Shown here: positions 25,442 to 34,131 of the stretch, piece after piece | Numbering within the stretch: the first letter of the stretch is position 1 | Layout: each line of letters opens with the position of its first letter | Origin: a virus | Direction: 5' to 3' (one strand) | IMG/VR virus record: IMGVR_UViG_3300009788_000098 | Coordinates: 21,244 to 85,243 of that record | DNA: 64,000 nt | The notes under the pieces: generated by a model | What the model was told of the DNA's origin: nothing | Database searches by the model: none | The model's input: only the letters and a program-made list of their open reading frames with translations | Position numbers and translations under genes: made by a program

Positions 25442-26973
25442 AAGTTTTATTGGGTGACCTGCGCCACAAGACCATAGGCGCACACTCCATGCTTGTGCCG
25501 CTAGGAATTGGGTACGTTGCTGCGTATGCTAAGGACAGAAACGCAATAGAAATCCGTATGCGTACTGACCCAGAACTTGCACTACAAGACATCACAGATT
25601 GGCAGCCAGACGTTATCGGGTTGGCGAACTTTGTCTGGAACGCGGGACTCAACGAAATGGTTTACACATATGCCAAGGAACTCAACCCGAAAGTGGTAAC
25701 CGTTGGCGGGGGGCCAGAGTTTTCTACAGGTTGTGACTTCTACGCCTATTACGAGGGGGAGGTGGCATTTACAGAGCTAATTAGAAACCTCATTGCAGGC
25801 ATGGATGCACCGCACCGAGGGTTTGCCCCTGGGGGTGTGCCATTGCCACGCATCAAAAATCTTGACACTATCCCATCCCCCTACCTTGCTGGACTTTTAG
25901 ATCAATGGCTTGATGGCACTCATATTCCTATAATACAAACAACTCGTGGATGTCCATACAGTTGTGGTTTTTGCAAGGAGGGTGCGGATGACCATCGCAC
26001 GGTTGCTCGTTTTAGTTTAGAGCGTGTCAAAGAAGAACTCAACTATATCGCAGATAAGTTGCCAGAACTGCCCGAGCTTCAGATTGCAGATAGTAATTTC
26101 GGTCTATCGAGGCACGATGAGGATGTAGCAATGCACTTGCGTTGGTTGCAGGACAATCGCAACTGGTGGCCTGTTATCAAGGCAGGAACTCACCGTGTCA
26201 ACGATAGAGTTGTACGCATTGCGTCAATAGTGCGGAACAAGCTAGTGGCAGCAGGATCATTACAGTCGCTCAACGAGGAAACCTTACATATCATCAGCCG
26301 CGAGAATGTTCCCTTTGAGGAATATTGCAAGCACGCTGAGACATTCAAGAAGCAGCACAATCCGCTCATTGCAGAGCTGATTGTGCCATTGCCAGCAGAG
26401 ACAAAGAAGTCGTTCTTTACGGGAGTAAGGAAGATGATGGGTGCGTCCATAAACAACTTCTATCCGTACACACTCATGTTTCTGAAAGGGACGGCTATTT
26501 GCGAGATGCGCGAGAAGTACAGTATGGTGTCACGGTTTAGACTGTTGCCCAACCAATTTGGGGAATACAACGGGAAGAAAGTCTTTGAACTAGAAGAAGT
26601 GTGCGTTGCCACAAATACAATGTCATTTGAAGATTACTTGGACTGTCGTGGGTTCATGTTTGTTTGTCTCCTGTTGATGGACGCACGATTAGGTTGGTTC
26701 AGGCAGGACATTGATGATTATTTCAGCTTTGCAGTTCAGTTCTGGGAAGAGTTGCCGAACACAGATACTACTTTTGCTAGAATATATAAGGACTTTATGC
26801 TAGAAGCTAAGACAGAACTGTGGGATACGCGAGAAGCGTTTGTTGAACATTTCTCAAAGGATGAGAATTACGAACTATTGCTACAGGGCAATCTTGGGGA
26901 TAACCTCTTCCGCAAGTACAGGGCAATAGGATTTATCTCTCTTATAGATACGCTTTATGAGGCAGCAAAATGA
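25438..26973 (+). CDS. B12-binding-domain radical SAM protein, copy 2
   Basis: 511 residues. VTVGGGPEFSTG belongs to the N-terminal B12-type domain; the cluster motif is TTRGCPYSCGFC near residue 170. Overlaps copy 1 by 4 bases and the ATP-grasp gene by 4. Similar domain order to copy 1 but low identity. The pair next to an ATP-grasp ligase suggests tailoring beyond ordinary deoxysugar chemistry. Confidence 0.87.
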   Translation: MKVLLGDLRHKTIGAHSMLVPLGIGYVAAYAKDRNAIEIRMRTDPELALQDITDWQPDVIGLANFVWNAGLNEMVYTYAKELNPKVVTVGGGPEFSTGCDFYAYYEGEVAFTELIRNLIAGMDAPHRGFAPGGVPLPRIKNLDTIPSPYLAGLLDQWLDGTHIPIIQTTRGCPYSCGFCKEGADDHRTVARFSLERVKEELNYIADKLPELPELQIADSNFGLSRHDEDVAMHLRWLQDNRNWWPVIKAGTHRVNDRVVRIASIVRNKLVAAGSLQSLNEETLHIISRENVPFEEYCKHAETFKKQHNPLIAELIVPLPAETKKSFFTGVRKMMGASINNFYPYTLMFLKGTAICEMREKYSMVSRFRLLPNQFGEYNGKKVFELEEVCVATNTMSFEDYLDCRGFMFVCLLLMDARLGWFRQDIDDYFSFAVQFWEELPNTDTTFARIYKDFMLEAKTELWDTREAFVEHFSKDENYELLLQGNLGDNLFRKYRAIGFISLIDTLYEAAK

Positions 26974-27944
26974 ATATCTTGGTAGCTGGAATTGGCGGGG
27001 CTTCTTTAGGGACTGAGATTATAAAGAGCTTGCAACACGCTGGCAAGTACACTGTGTACGGTTGTGACATTTCCGAGTACGCCTATGGGCATTTTCAGGG
27101 GATACAGACCTTCAATGTGTCCAAGGAAAGGTATATCGAAGACGTGAAAGCAATATGCAAGCGTTATGATATTGATGCGATTATACCAGGCGCAGAGGGG
27201 TCGTTGAAGTTGCTGATAGAAGCAACAATCAATGCGCATATAGCATCTAACTCATTGGAAGTAGTTGACATTTGTTCAAACAAAGATATGTTATTTAGGC
27301 GGCTCAAACGATTGAAATTGCCAACACCATTTACAACTGTTATCACTAATCCTATTCAAGTGTTAGACGTTCCATATCCGTGTGTTATAAAACCTGCTAC
27401 AGGGACAGGAGGCAGTCACCTTGTATTCTTGGCATCTGCCACAGAGGAAGCTGTCTTGTATACTAGTTATGTTCTGAAACACACAGAAATAGTTATGTTG
27501 CAAGAGTACATCCCACTGGACGAAGGTGAATTCACAGTTGGTGTTCTAACGCTGGGCAACAAGACACATTCTATTGCAATGCAACGTCTATTCCACTCTA
27601 AATTATCTATCAGAAGCGAGACAGAACATGGTCTAATCTCCAGTGGGTATAGCCAGGGTGTCATTGACGACTTCCCCGAAATAAGAAAGCAGGCAGAGGT
27701 CTACGCACAAGCACTAGGGAGTACAGGGCCGATGAACATCCAGGGGCGTGTCAAAGATGGTGTTCTATACCCGTTTGAAATCAACCCACGGTTCTCGGCA
27801 TCGACTTACTTGCGTACTCTAGCGGGATTCAACGAGATTGACATGTATTTGCAGTTCGTGCTGAATGAGGTTAGTCCACCTGAAACACCTATCAAGCGTG
27901 GTCTTTATTTGCGTAGTTTTACAGAAGTAGTGACGGAAAAATGA
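26970..27944 (+). CDS. ATP-grasp ligase (carbamoyl-phosphate-synthetase-like fold)
   Basis: 324 residues. An N-terminal preATP-grasp Rossmann part (MNILVAGIGGASLG), the phosphate loop KPATGTGGSHLVF near residue 138, LQEYIPLDEGEFTV, and metal ligands in PFEINPRFSAST. These enzymes join a carboxylate to an amine or thiol using ATP. It might attach an acyl or amino-acid group to an amino-sugar, but the substrates are unknown. Confidence 0.85.
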   Translation: MNILVAGIGGASLGTEIIKSLQHAGKYTVYGCDISEYAYGHFQGIQTFNVSKERYIEDVKAICKRYDIDAIIPGAEGSLKLLIEATINAHIASNSLEVVDICSNKDMLFRRLKRLKLPTPFTTVITNPIQVLDVPYPCVIKPATGTGGSHLVFLASATEEAVLYTSYVLKHTEIVMLQEYIPLDEGEFTVGVLTLGNKTHSIAMQRLFHSKLSIRSETEHGLISSGYSQGVIDDFPEIRKQAEVYAQALGSTGPMNIQGRVKDGVLYPFEINPRFSASTYLRTLAGFNEIDMYLQFVLNEVSPPETPIKRGLYLRSFTEVVTEK

Positions 27945-28135
27945 AATACTCAAGAGCAGTCAAGTTGGCAGTTGAGTGCATTGACAAAGAAATCCAACGC
28001 GGGGCTGTTGAAGCCAACTTGCATGATATATACAAAGCAACGTATTCTGCCGCTGTTAGATTGTCCAAGCGCCGTAAGGCACTGAAAGAGGCGAAAGAAT
28101 GCTTGCTTGGTCAACTACCGCTATCAAGGTCTTGA
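27941..28135 (+). CDS. 64-residue basic helical protein
   Basis: Start in an ATGA overlap with the ATP-grasp gene (MKYSRAVKLAVECIDKEIQR). Lysine-rich, similar in style to the 14847 product. Last gene of the sugar operon; its stop lies within the next promoter's -35 region. Confidence 0.55.
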   Translation: MKYSRAVKLAVECIDKEIQRGAVEANLHDIYKATYSAAVRLSKRRKALKEAKECLLGQLPLSRS

Positions 28136-28160
28136 CAATTTGCATACAATAGTGTATAAT
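28132..28160 (+). promoter_or_regulatory. consensus sigma70 promoter
   Basis: TTGACA 28132-28137, 17-base spacer, TATAAT 28155-28160; both boxes are perfect. An AAAGGAG ribosome site follows. This is one of the two best promoters in the window. Confidence 0.9.
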
Positions 28161-28180
28161 AGGGGAAAGGAGAACAAACT

Positions 28181-28492
28181 ATGATTGAACCGAAACAAAC
28201 CAGGAGACCGCTCCGAGATCGTGACGAGAAGTGTACAGAGGTAAAAAAGATAGTCCGTGTGTACATGACAGAACAGGGTGGCGTACAGGTATCGTTGCGC
28301 ATGTTCGCTGAGATGCTGAACGAGCCGTTTACAGAGCAAGGGCTGACAGGGTGTTCGCATCAGACTATCCATAACTGGATACATCAGAAGCACCTCCCGT
28401 TACCCCGCTGGATGGAACAGTTGAAATACTTTGCACAGCCCGAAGATTGGCAGTACAAGTTTGCTTGCGATCTTGAGATGGCAGCAATCTAA
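28181..28492 (+). CDS. possible HTH DNA-binding regulator
   Basis: 103 residues. The part VSLRMFAEMLNEP then HQTIHNWIHQKHLP reads like helix-turn-helix with a recognition helix, and the N-terminus is basic (PKQTRRPLRDRDEK). Its own consensus promoter and position at the junction of the sugar operon and the virion genes fit a regulator, but no family is certain. The stop overlaps the next ATG. Confidence 0.5.
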   Translation: MIEPKQTRRPLRDRDEKCTEVKKIVRVYMTEQGGVQVSLRMFAEMLNEPFTEQGLTGCSHQTIHNWIHQKHLPLPRWMEQLKYFAQPEDWQYKFACDLEMAAI

Positions 28493-28650
28493 TGGCTACA
28501 GCAATCTTCAAGTGTACGTGTACCAATCCCTATCAAGACCGTATATACGGTATTGGCAAACGCGTCTACAACAGCAAGAAAGAGGGCGGTCAATGGCGTT
28601 GCACAGTGTGCAAGAAAGAGTACACGGGCAAGGTAGAACAGTTGTCCTAA
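28492..28650 (+). CDS. 52-residue zinc-ribbon protein
   Basis: MATAIFKCTCTNPYQDRIYG, then KCTC and CTVCKKEYTG as a zinc ribbon. It reads like the short zinc-ribbon proteins common near phage DNA-binding genes. Overlaps the previous stop by 1 base. Confidence 0.6.
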   Translation: MATAIFKCTCTNPYQDRIYGIGKRVYNSKKEGGQWRCTVCKKEYTGKVEQLS

Positions 28651-28655
28651 AAACA

Positions 28656-28684
28656 TTGTCCTAATGGAAATAGTATGTTACAAT
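28656..28684 (+). promoter_or_regulatory. promoter of the 28692 gene (predicted leaderless)
   Basis: TTGTCC 28656-28661, 17-base spacer, TACAAT 28679-28684. The ATG at 28692 is 7 bases further on, so the start codon is at the predicted +1. The earlier ATG at 28683 overlaps the -10 box and cannot be used from this promoter. Confidence 0.65.
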
Positions 28685-28691
28685 GGGGGTC

Positions 28692-28925
28692 ATGCCGAAG
28701 TATTTTATCAGATATATCAACCTAGTACATAAACTCCCCCCGTTGAATGACCAGCGCCATAGGCAGATACTACACGATACTTACCAAGCTATTGACAAGC
28801 CAGATGAGGTGCTGGAACTTGATGAGTTGATTGGGGAGTTACAAGGGTTGGGGGATGTGAGCGTTGCAGAACTGCTAACGAAACTGTCTATCTTCGTTTA
28901 CATGTCGATGGACAAAACCAACTAA
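28692..28925 (+). CDS. 77-residue acidic helical protein
   Basis: MPKYFIRYINLVHKLPPLND, then leucine/acid-rich helices (LELDELIGELQGLGDVSVAE). No ribosome site. Its stop overlaps the end of the first minus-strand virion-block gene, so the plus and minus operons converge here with no spacer. Confidence 0.6.
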   Translation: MPKYFIRYINLVHKLPPLNDQRHRQILHDTYQAIDKPDEVLELDELIGELQGLGDVSVAELLTKLSIFVYMSMDKTN

Positions 28926-29314
28926 CCATCTAATTCTTCAGGACGCGGGTGAGGCTCAATGTCGTGTGAGCGCAATTGTTCAATAAGCTCGTCAATGTAT
29001 TCTTCATAGTGACGTTGCCTAGTCTGCAATCGTTTGACACGAGCATCTAGTTTAGCAGTCTTGGCCTGTTCAACCTTGAAGTTGATATTCAGTTCATTAG
29101 TCGTGGTTATGAGGTGCGTTACTTGCTCTTGTAGCTCATCTATGATGCCGCGGTAGGTATCCCCCTGTATCTGTGTTACCTCAGCCTCAATCTTCTTGAT
29201 GTCAACAGGTTGTTTTCGCACATTGATGAATATTTGTACTGCCTGTGCGATAAGTGCCACTACCCCCGATATACCACCAATTATTATTGCTAACATGCTC
29301 GTTTCATTGTTCAT
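28922..29314 (-). CDS. membrane-anchored coiled-coil protein (holin/BhlA-like)
   Basis: 130 residues from MNNETSMLAII, behind GAGGACACT. One N-terminal membrane helix, residues 6-28, and then a long coiled coil to residue 120. This layout is seen in BhlA-like and other phage holin-type proteins. It is the last gene of the virion block, a common place for holins, but its endolysin is elsewhere. Confidence 0.55.
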   Translation of the reverse strand: MNNETSMLAIIIGGISGVVALIAQAVQIFINVRKQPVDIKKIEAEVTQIQGDTYRGIIDELQEQVTHLITTTNELNINFKVEQAKTAKLDARVKRLQTRQRHYEEYIDELIEQLRSHDIEPHPRPEELDG

Positions 29315-29346
29315 AGTGTCCTCTATTATAGCACTCATTTGTGTAG

Positions 29347-29592
29347 TTATGTACCCTTTAAAATTGCCACATCTACTTCTAGCACAGTAACGCGTTCTGA
29401 CAAAGTTGGAACATATGGCAATGGCTCTGGCGGGAAATCAGTTAATTTTCCATCAACAATAGTGTGTGTTTTAAAGTCTGGGATATATTCTAGTTGAATA
29501 ATTGCTTCATTTTCTCCGCATTCTCCGACTTCTCCAAAATTGCCTTCTAAAAGTTTGCCTGAAACTGTGTTGTATCTAATATTAGCTTTCAT
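29347..29592 (-). CDS. 81-residue protein downstream of tail-fibre genes
   Basis: MKANIRYNTVSGKLLEGNFG starts behind GAGGAATTATAGTT. A short C-terminal heptad (LSERVTVLEVDVAILKG) could trimerise. Position after the fibre genes is typical of small XkdX-like or fibre-accessory proteins. Function unproven. Confidence 0.55.
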   Translation of the reverse strand: MKANIRYNTVSGKLLEGNFGEVGECGENEAIIQLEYIPDFKTHTIVDGKLTDFPPEPLPYVPTLSERVTVLEVDVAILKGT

Positions 29593-29594
29593 AA

Positions 29595-30596
29595 CTATAA
29601 TTCCTCTATATAGCCAATTGCATAAAGATAAGCATCACAAGAAGCATTTAATACTTTATACATTAGTGCTTGGTTTGGGCTAAGAGGCAAAAAACCACTT
29701 GAAGTAGTTTGGAAACCTCCTACAGCAAATAGCAATCCTGTGAGATCAGGTGATTCGATGGGTTTTACATAAACTAAAGCTTGGTTAACTGCTGCGGCAG
29801 GAGGAAAATCAGCAAATAGCAACAAAAACGAGCGCAAACTATATGGAGGAATATAGTTAGAAGCAGCTACTCTTGTCCAAGCAACAGAACTTCCTGCTGC
29901 AAGTATTATAACGGGGTCTCTGGCATCGTGAGAGACGAATCCACACATATTTCTTTGAAATTTCATTATCTGCGTACTTGCATTTAATCTAATTGCACCT
30001 ACGCATCTATACCATGTGCCGTTTACTTTTCTATATCTTGGCACTCCGTGAACAATTGTAAGATAATCATTGTCCGCTGCATCTACATCGTTGACCTCAA
30101 CTGTAATATTGTTTCCCACGGTATCTATGGAAATGACTGTCCACCCCCCTCTAACAGTAGAGAATGTGATATCTGTCCATCCTCGGAGTATGTCGCCCGG
30201 CTCAACATCGTTTTCGCCTGTATCATTATCATAGCTTAATATCACGGCATTAGCAGCAGGGTTTGCATCTAGTTGAGCATCAAATACAGTTGTCTCAATA
30301 GTCGTGGGATACAGAGGTGGTTCATCGTACAGCAATGCTGCCCATCTGTTATCGCTATCATTGTATACATATACATACAGCCATGTATCAGCAGCACTTA
30401 AATCAGCCCCGCCAATATAACTCGCTCCTACGCCAATATCTAATTCATCTGTATCATTAGCTTCTGTTAGCGGAAAGCCCGACATGCTTATTTCCCCTTT
30501 CATCACACGAATTTTATCTGTGTCCGTATAGTAAGGTAACACCCCATCTCGGTAGTGCAAGTTGATATTATTTACTGCATTTTGGTACACTGTCAT
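29595..30596 (-). CDS. tail or fibre-associated virion protein
   Basis: 333 residues, rich in Asp, Asn and aromatic residues, with beta-type sequence throughout and no enzyme motif. Start MTVYQNAVNNINLHYRDGVL overlaps the stop of the gene upstream by one base. Genes in this position usually encode distal tail or receptor-binding proteins. No family named. Confidence 0.6.
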   Translation of the reverse strand: MTVYQNAVNNINLHYRDGVLPYYTDTDKIRVMKGEISMSGFPLTEANDTDELDIGVGASYIGGADLSAADTWLYVYVYNDSDNRWAALLYDEPPLYPTTIETTVFDAQLDANPAANAVILSYDNDTGENDVEPGDILRGWTDITFSTVRGGWTVISIDTVGNNITVEVNDVDAADNDYLTIVHGVPRYRKVNGTWYRCVGAIRLNASTQIMKFQRNMCGFVSHDARDPVIILAAGSSVAWTRVAASNYIPPYSLRSFLLLFADFPPAAAVNQALVYVKPIESPDLTGLLFAVGGFQTTSSGFLPLSPNQALMYKVLNASCDAYLYAIGYIEEL

Positions 30597-31675
30597 TATA
30601 TTACCTGTAGATTTCCAATCGAACTAAGAACGACCCAAGTTGTGTCCGCGGTAATACATAGAAGTTCTACTGCATCATATTGTAGAGAAGAGTCCAGACT
30701 TCCTCCCGCGCCCGCAGTTGTACTCAAACTTCCATAATGTATTGTTTCACCTGCGTTCTGAGCAACTCGCCATCCGCCAGCACCTTTGCCTGCAATTCTT
30801 ACTATTGATCCTAGAGCGGCGACATTGGGCAATGTTACAGTTACCAACGCGGCGTTGTTGCAAATATAACCATTGTCAACGGCAGCGGCTTGTGCTACGC
30901 CCACAACTTCGTTCCAGGTTATGCCACCACCAGTACCCAAGTTTTGACTCATTGCACGCCATCTGCTTGACGTAGTATCGTACTGCAATATGGTCATGCC
31001 GTCATCTTCTAGCGTTATATCGTCAGTAAGTGCAAATCTGTTAGCCGCCGCTGATGCTACATCCTCGTCTGTCAGTGTAAGGTCATTTGCACCGATATTG
31101 TGGATAATCAGTATCCTGCCATCAGAGCCACCTTGCAAACCAGTAATACTCCATGCGGCGTTAGTTGACAACCTTAGCGTAGATGCACTTGCTAAGTTAG
31201 CAGGGTTGTAGTCATCTTCATCAGCAACTATCTGCGCAGGTGTAATGTCCCCACTGAACTGCCATCCATCAGTAGCGTCTACTGTCGTATTCGTGTCGCT
31301 TGAGAGCGAGTCTAGGCTAATATCGCCCACATTTGTAATGTCGAAGTCTCCGTGTGACTGGTTAGCAACCCATGTTACAGTTCCATCATCTAGTATTGCA
31401 TTGGCAGGCCCAACTGAAAGACTGTGCCATGCTCCGTTATAGAATATCTTATACGTGAAGTCGTTGCTATTGTATACCCTGCGCCCATCCCAACTATTGC
31501 CAGCCCCATAGTCGCCAGCAGTAGTCTTAATTTCTATGTCATCACGAGCGATCATGCCTTCAACCAGTACAAGGCGCTTCTTCAAATCGACCACCTGTTG
31601 AACAAGTGACTTCGCGACGTTAGTTTGATCCTCACGTCGCCTTTCAGTTGCAAAATCTGAGAACTGGTCTGTCAT
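30596..31675 (-). CDS. tail-fibre protein with trimeric beta domain
   Basis: 359 residues; start MTDQFSDFATERRREDQTNV, 1 base after the previous stop. An N-terminal coiled coil (VAKSLVQQVVDLKKRLVLVE) precedes a glycine-rich beta region. The stretch NRFALTDDITLEDDG then YDTTSSRWRAMSQN is common in phage fibre and tail proteins. Probable receptor-binding fibre. Confidence 0.7.
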   Translation of the reverse strand: MTDQFSDFATERRREDQTNVAKSLVQQVVDLKKRLVLVEGMIARDDIEIKTTAGDYGAGNSWDGRRVYNSNDFTYKIFYNGAWHSLSVGPANAILDDGTVTWVANQSHGDFDITNVGDISLDSLSSDTNTTVDATDGWQFSGDITPAQIVADEDDYNPANLASASTLRLSTNAAWSITGLQGGSDGRILIIHNIGANDLTLTDEDVASAAANRFALTDDITLEDDGMTILQYDTTSSRWRAMSQNLGTGGGITWNEVVGVAQAAAVDNGYICNNAALVTVTLPNVAALGSIVRIAGKGAGGWRVAQNAGETIHYGSLSTTAGAGGSLDSSLQYDAVELLCITADTTWVVLSSIGNLQVI

Positions 31676-31676
31676 A

Positions 31677-32828
31677 TTATTTGTCCATGAACTCTGTGCG
31701 AATAATCTCGCCTTCGGCATTTTGCGAGACTGTGGCTTGCAAACTTACCAACTTCTTTGAAGCTGAGTAATCCTTGTAGCGAACTGTTACCAAATCTCCC
31801 CAAGTGTAGTGTTTGCCATAGTAAGTAGCTTCCGTTTGCAATACATCAAAAGTCAGCATCTCGTCAAACTTGCCTTCTTCTAATCTAGCTTCTGCTGCCG
31901 AGGTTAGTTGTCCTGACTGATCGTCACCCGAAGTTGCCGTGTTGACAATCATCTCAATTCTGTTCCAAGGCGAATCGTTTATATCAACACTTGTTGCAAG
32001 TTCAATTTGCTGTGCCGCGTCTGTTCCCCTTCCTAGTGCGTAAACAGCAGTTATCTCGTTTGTTCTGTCCTGTTTCAACATAGGAGTGTCCATGTTGGCA
32101 AAATCAGTAGAGAATATTACAGGGTCATTGCTGTCAGGGTTTCCCTGTGTGCGATCTGTTCCTCTCTGTCCCGCGTAGGTGCGAAACTCAAACACTGCAT
32201 TTCCAGCACTTACGATATCAAAATCAATCACATTGCTGTTCTCAACAGTAAACAGACCAATACGTTGCAACGTCGCAAGAAGATTATCGTTCTCCATGCT
32301 ATCTTCCCACGTTGGGCCGCCAGCACCATCTGCTTGGACTATCAGCCCTGGGTATACATTGCTTGCTATCCTGCCAGCTCCCACCAAGGCATCAGCCCCG
32401 ATGTTCTCAATAACTAACTCTTTCATCACAGTTTCGGCAACAGCGTTCTTGGTCGCCTCTGCTGTGCCTGCGCGCCACATGATATATGCCCGTCTAGCAA
32501 GGTCGAGATAGCTAAATCCATATGCAACAAACGAGTCCTTATCGTTTACAGGTTGCAAGAGATCATTGGTTGACCGATGGAGACCTTCCCATTCTTTATA
32601 CCACGGGAGGTCAACTTTTAGATTTTGTCTCCATATCTCAATTTGCCCGTCCAGCTCAAACAAATCAACACGGCTATCGTTGCCGTCAATCTCAAGGCGC
32701 ATGTTCCCCCTGTTATTTACTTTGTGCGCAAATGCTAACGAGCGCCAAGCATCAAACTCTGCAACCAGAAGCCCCCCTTGGTCTTTGAGGCGCACCTTAT
32801 ACTCAGCTTGACCGGGCGAACTTGGCAT
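31677..32828 (-). CDS. tail hub protein (siphovirus ReqiPepy6 Gp37-like)
   Basis: 383 residues. The YKVRLKDQGGLLVAEFDAW start, the cross-strand middle, and the ending YYGKHYTWGDLVTVRYKDYS with a basic tail fit the Gp37-like baseplate-hub family of siphoviruses. It should sit at the tail tip and link tube to fibres. Downstream of the Dit and tape-measure genes as expected. Confidence 0.75.
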   Translation of the reverse strand: MPSSPGQAEYKVRLKDQGGLLVAEFDAWRSLAFAHKVNNRGNMRLEIDGNDSRVDLFELDGQIEIWRQNLKVDLPWYKEWEGLHRSTNDLLQPVNDKDSFVAYGFSYLDLARRAYIMWRAGTAEATKNAVAETVMKELVIENIGADALVGAGRIASNVYPGLIVQADGAGGPTWEDSMENDNLLATLQRIGLFTVENSNVIDFDIVSAGNAVFEFRTYAGQRGTDRTQGNPDSNDPVIFSTDFANMDTPMLKQDRTNEITAVYALGRGTDAAQQIELATSVDINDSPWNRIEMIVNTATSGDDQSGQLTSAAEARLEEGKFDEMLTFDVLQTEATYYGKHYTWGDLVTVRYKDYSASKKLVSLQATVSQNAEGEIIRTEFMDK

Positions 32829-32831
32829 GTT

Positions 32832-34121
32832 TTAGTGTTCGCCTGTTAGTGTCCATCCTGCCTGTTCGGAAGTTCCACCGTTATCACCATAGAATGTTGA
32901 GTTACCTGCACCACTGTTCTGTGTGATAACTTGTGCATAGTGATATCCAATTCCAGTAAATTGAACCCAACTTGCACTCATATGTTCCATTGAACCAGCA
33001 ACATTGATAACACCTGTGCTAGATTCGGTTGGCACAAAAGCTACTCCATCTGATGTAACAGAACATTTTGGATTTTCGTCTTCAGCAAGCATATGAACAA
33101 CCGCATTTTTAGAAACTGCACCAACTATTCCACCTATCAAGAAATGGAACTGCCATGCAGTCGCACCACCATTAGCAGCAACCCACGCAGCATTGTTGAG
33201 TAACCAATTATCAGTTGCGTCACGCCTGTAGTCGGTGTACCCAATGCGATTGTACATATTCCACAAGAATCTTCCTTGTACAGTTGGATGGTCATTGAAT
33301 TCTACAGAAGCATCCGTTCTAACAGTTCCAAGATATAATCGTGTAATGTCAGCAGTTTCGACAAGTGCACCATCGCTCCACGAGATTGCATCAGCACGCG
33401 CTACATCACTTGCCCAAGCAGCACTAAATTCTAATGCTAAATTCTCGTTAGCATCTAAATATCCAAACACATCATAGTTTGTATTAATTGCCAATGCGCC
33501 ATTTCCAATGCTCGGTTCAGTGAAATTGATTGTTCTCCATCCGCCACGCGCATCAGGAAGCGTAATCAGATTCCCTGAATAGGGTGTGAAGTATAAAGTT
33601 GTTTGCGCCGTTCTGGTCGGCTGATTAGGAACACCTGTTAGAAGTGACAATCTTCCTTGTACATGTCGCGGGAAAGGAGCAAATTTACGCGTATCAACTA
33701 GATTAGTAACATTTCCAGCAGCGTCCAAGTCAAATTGTGCTAGTGGTATCTCCCACAACACTCCATCATCGTGTGTCAATGCACCTATGCGCGTATCTAC
33801 TCTTACAGTCTGAGTAGCCCAGTCTTTTGCCAGCACAGTGAGATATGCTCCCGCCGCGGCAGCAGGCATCACTTCATCTACACTGGCAGTGTTGATATAA
33901 TATGTCCCATCTACCCATGCGGCACCAGAATTTACATGAATGCTATCAGGCGGCACAGCAGTAGTGGTAACTTCTAAACTGTTCAATACGCCACTCAGCA
34001 CGCCAGTATTGCTCAAGTTTTGTGCCTGTGAATGGCTATATAATGTGCCCCATTCTTGGAACGTGTAAGGGCCAGCGTCGCCTAGTGCGTCGTCAAACCA
34101 AGGGTATGAATTCTCTGCCAT
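32832..34121 (-). CDS. baseplate/receptor-binding virion protein
   Basis: 429 residues, behind TAGGAGATAGATT. The N-terminus (HVNSGAAWVDGTYYINTASV and VRVDTRIGALTHDDGV) resembles the upper baseplate-protein layout seen before fibres. It is rich in Asn, Thr and Gly with beta periodicity. No enzyme motif. Likely part of the tip complex. Confidence 0.65.
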   Translation of the reverse strand: MAENSYPWFDDALGDAGPYTFQEWGTLYSHSQAQNLSNTGVLSGVLNSLEVTTTAVPPDSIHVNSGAAWVDGTYYINTASVDEVMPAAAAGAYLTVLAKDWATQTVRVDTRIGALTHDDGVLWEIPLAQFDLDAAGNVTNLVDTRKFAPFPRHVQGRLSLLTGVPNQPTRTAQTTLYFTPYSGNLITLPDARGGWRTINFTEPSIGNGALAINTNYDVFGYLDANENLALEFSAAWASDVARADAISWSDGALVETADITRLYLGTVRTDASVEFNDHPTVQGRFLWNMYNRIGYTDYRRDATDNWLLNNAAWVAANGGATAWQFHFLIGGIVGAVSKNAVVHMLAEDENPKCSVTSDGVAFVPTESSTGVINVAGSMEHMSASWVQFTGIGYHYAQVITQNSGAGNSTFYGDNGGTSEQAGWTLTGEH

Positions 34122-34131
34122 AATCTATCTC

